DNA from: an uncultured bacterium
Lineage (GTDB): Bacteria; Patescibacteriota; Minisyncoccia; Phycocordibacterales; UBA9973
Direction of reading: 5' to 3'
DNA: 6,021 bases
Assembly (NCBI GenBank): GCA_903825265.1
Contig: CAIJZW010000043.1
Coordinates: forward strand, 1-6,021
Shown here: positions 5,508-6,021 of the stretch, piece by piece
How positions within the stretch are numbered: position 1 is the first letter of the stretch
Layout: each line of letters starts with the position of its first letter
Made by a program: the position numbers and the translations under genes
Notes under the pieces: model-generated
Databases searched by the model: none
Told to the model about the DNA's origin: nothing
The model's input: only the letters and a program-made list of their open reading frames with translations

Positions 5508-5795
5508 ATGAAAAAATTGAAAATTTTCTTTGCAGAAGCAACAACAATAGTAATGATTGTCATGCTTCATGGTATTATACCAATTATATTTGTTGAGTTT
5601 TTTCTACGACCACTCGTAGAAAAATATGAATACATAATAGAAAAAAAGTTTTTGGGAGACTTTATTGTCTTTACAACTGCACATTACTCTGTATTTGCCA
5701 TAATATTTATGGCGATATTATCAAAATTGATTATATTAGCTATAGAGTTAAAGACAGACATAAGATTTAAATATCTTCATGTCTCTGATCTTTAG
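5508..5795 (+). CDS. Small two-helix membrane protein of unknown function
   Basis: I do not recognise this 95-residue protein. It has two strong hydrophobic segments, about residues 10-33 and 51-80, joined by a charged stretch (LVEKYEYIIEKKF) and followed by a short polar tail (KTDIRFKYLHVSDL). The basic N-terminus (MKKLK) suggests the N-terminus lies inside, so both termini would be cytoplasmic and the linker outside. There are no cysteines or obvious catalytic residues. The gene forms its own transcription unit, with a promoter and structured leader upstream and a terminator 35 nt downstream. No Shine-Dalgarno sequence precedes the ATG, only an A-run. The size could suit a regulator, toxin-like or accessory membrane protein, but the sequence decides none of these. 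It is likely real because of its codon use and its flanking signals. Confidence 0.65.
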   Translation: MKKLKIFFAEATTIVMIVMLHGIIPIIFVEFFLRPLVEKYEYIIEKKFLGDFIVFTTAHYSVFAIIFMAILSKLIILAIELKTDIRFKYLHVSDL

Positions 5796-5798
5796 AAG

Positions 5799-5832
5799 AT
5801 TAAAAATATTAAAAATATTAAAAATATTAAAA
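5799..5832 (+). repeat. 9-bp tandem repeat (ATTAAAAAT, about 3.8 copies)
   Basis: Three exact copies of ATTAAAAAT (5799-5807, 5808-5816, 5817-5825) are followed by a partial fourth that runs into the terminator stem. The array lies just after the stop codon and is the sort of tract that arises by replication slippage; no function is evident. Confidence 0.8.
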
Positions 5833-5861
5833 CACCCTGAATCAATGACGGGTGTTTTTTT
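5829..5861 (+). terminator. Rho-independent terminator after the small membrane protein
   Basis: AACACCC (5831-5837) pairs with GGGTGTT (5850-5856), extendable by two A-T pairs at the base, around a 12-nt loop, and runs directly into seven T's (5855-5861). It is the clearest intrinsic terminator in the window. Confidence 0.9.
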
Positions 5862-5905
5862 ATTGGATTATACTTATTTGAATATTATTTTAATCTCAGA
5901 AACTC

Positions 5906-5936
5906 AAAATAGACCTTATCATTTAAGGTCTATTTT
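5906..5936. terminator. Perfect 13-bp inverted repeat, possible bidirectional terminator
   Basis: AAAATAGACCTTA (5906-5918) is the exact reverse complement of TAAGGTCTATTTT (5924-5936) with a 5-base loop. The T-run at the end of each arm would suit termination from either direction, as a back-up terminator or for a converging gene beyond the window. Positions 5937-6021 show no gene, only AT-rich sequence with many stops. Confidence 0.6.
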
Positions 5937-6021
5937 AATATCTTAATAGAAGTTAAAATCTAATTGACTTTATCTATTATTAGGAATAATCTAAAAGAAA
6001 ATATATAAAATAACTAAAAAA

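Overview
The window is a very AT-rich, tightly packed, plus-strand-only segment that reads with the standard genetic code (no in-frame TGA; Trp is TGG). Gaps between coupled genes are 1-3 nt, Shine-Dalgarno sequences are mostly absent, and at least two genes seem to be transcribed from the first base of their start codon. With the gene content (a DUF4430/cyclase-repeat surface protein, a DsbB-type pair with a short thioredoxin, and triosephosphate isomerase next to phosphoglycerate kinase), this suggests a reduced-genome bacterium of the Candidate Phyla Radiation (Patescibacteria, Paceibacteria/Parcubacteria-like). That assignment is inference from style and content; no marker gene is present.

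Region 1 (1-2214): the 3' part of a DUF4430 (transcobalamin C-terminal-like) protein, then a 609-residue secreted protein. The second protein has its own DUF4430-like domain, a second beta-rich segment, a Gly/Ser/Asn linker, a toroid of squalene-cyclase/prenyltransferase-type repeats and a charged tail ending in an aromatic patch. Both domain classes occur together in cobalamin carriers of the transcobalamin/intrinsic factor family, here in the opposite order.

Region 2 (2215-3358): an extracytoplasmic disulfide-forming pair. A membrane-anchored thioredoxin-fold protein with CPHC is followed after 1 nt by a DsbB/BdbC-like quinone-linked membrane oxidase with CELC. The upstream secreted protein has exactly two cysteines in its predicted mature form, so it is a plausible local client.

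Region 3 (3359-5288): tpiA and pgk, 3 nt apart, giving the triose isomerisation and first ATP-yielding step of lower glycolysis. The tpiA promoter has an extended -10 six bases before the ATG and a perfect inverted repeat where the -35 would be. Both enzymes carry changes at otherwise conserved active-site loops.

Region 4 (5289-6021): a promoter with recognisable -35 and extended -10, a leader of about 117 nt containing a boxA-like sequence and a 12-bp hairpin with a competing pairing, a 95-residue two-helix membrane protein of unknown function, a 9-bp tandem repeat, a rho-independent terminator, and a second perfect 13-bp inverted repeat. No gene is visible from 5937 to the end.

The most interesting signals are the shared promoter geometry implying leaderless mRNAs, the reordered transcobalamin-like architecture beside disulfide machinery, and the structured boxA-like leader in front of an orphan membrane protein.
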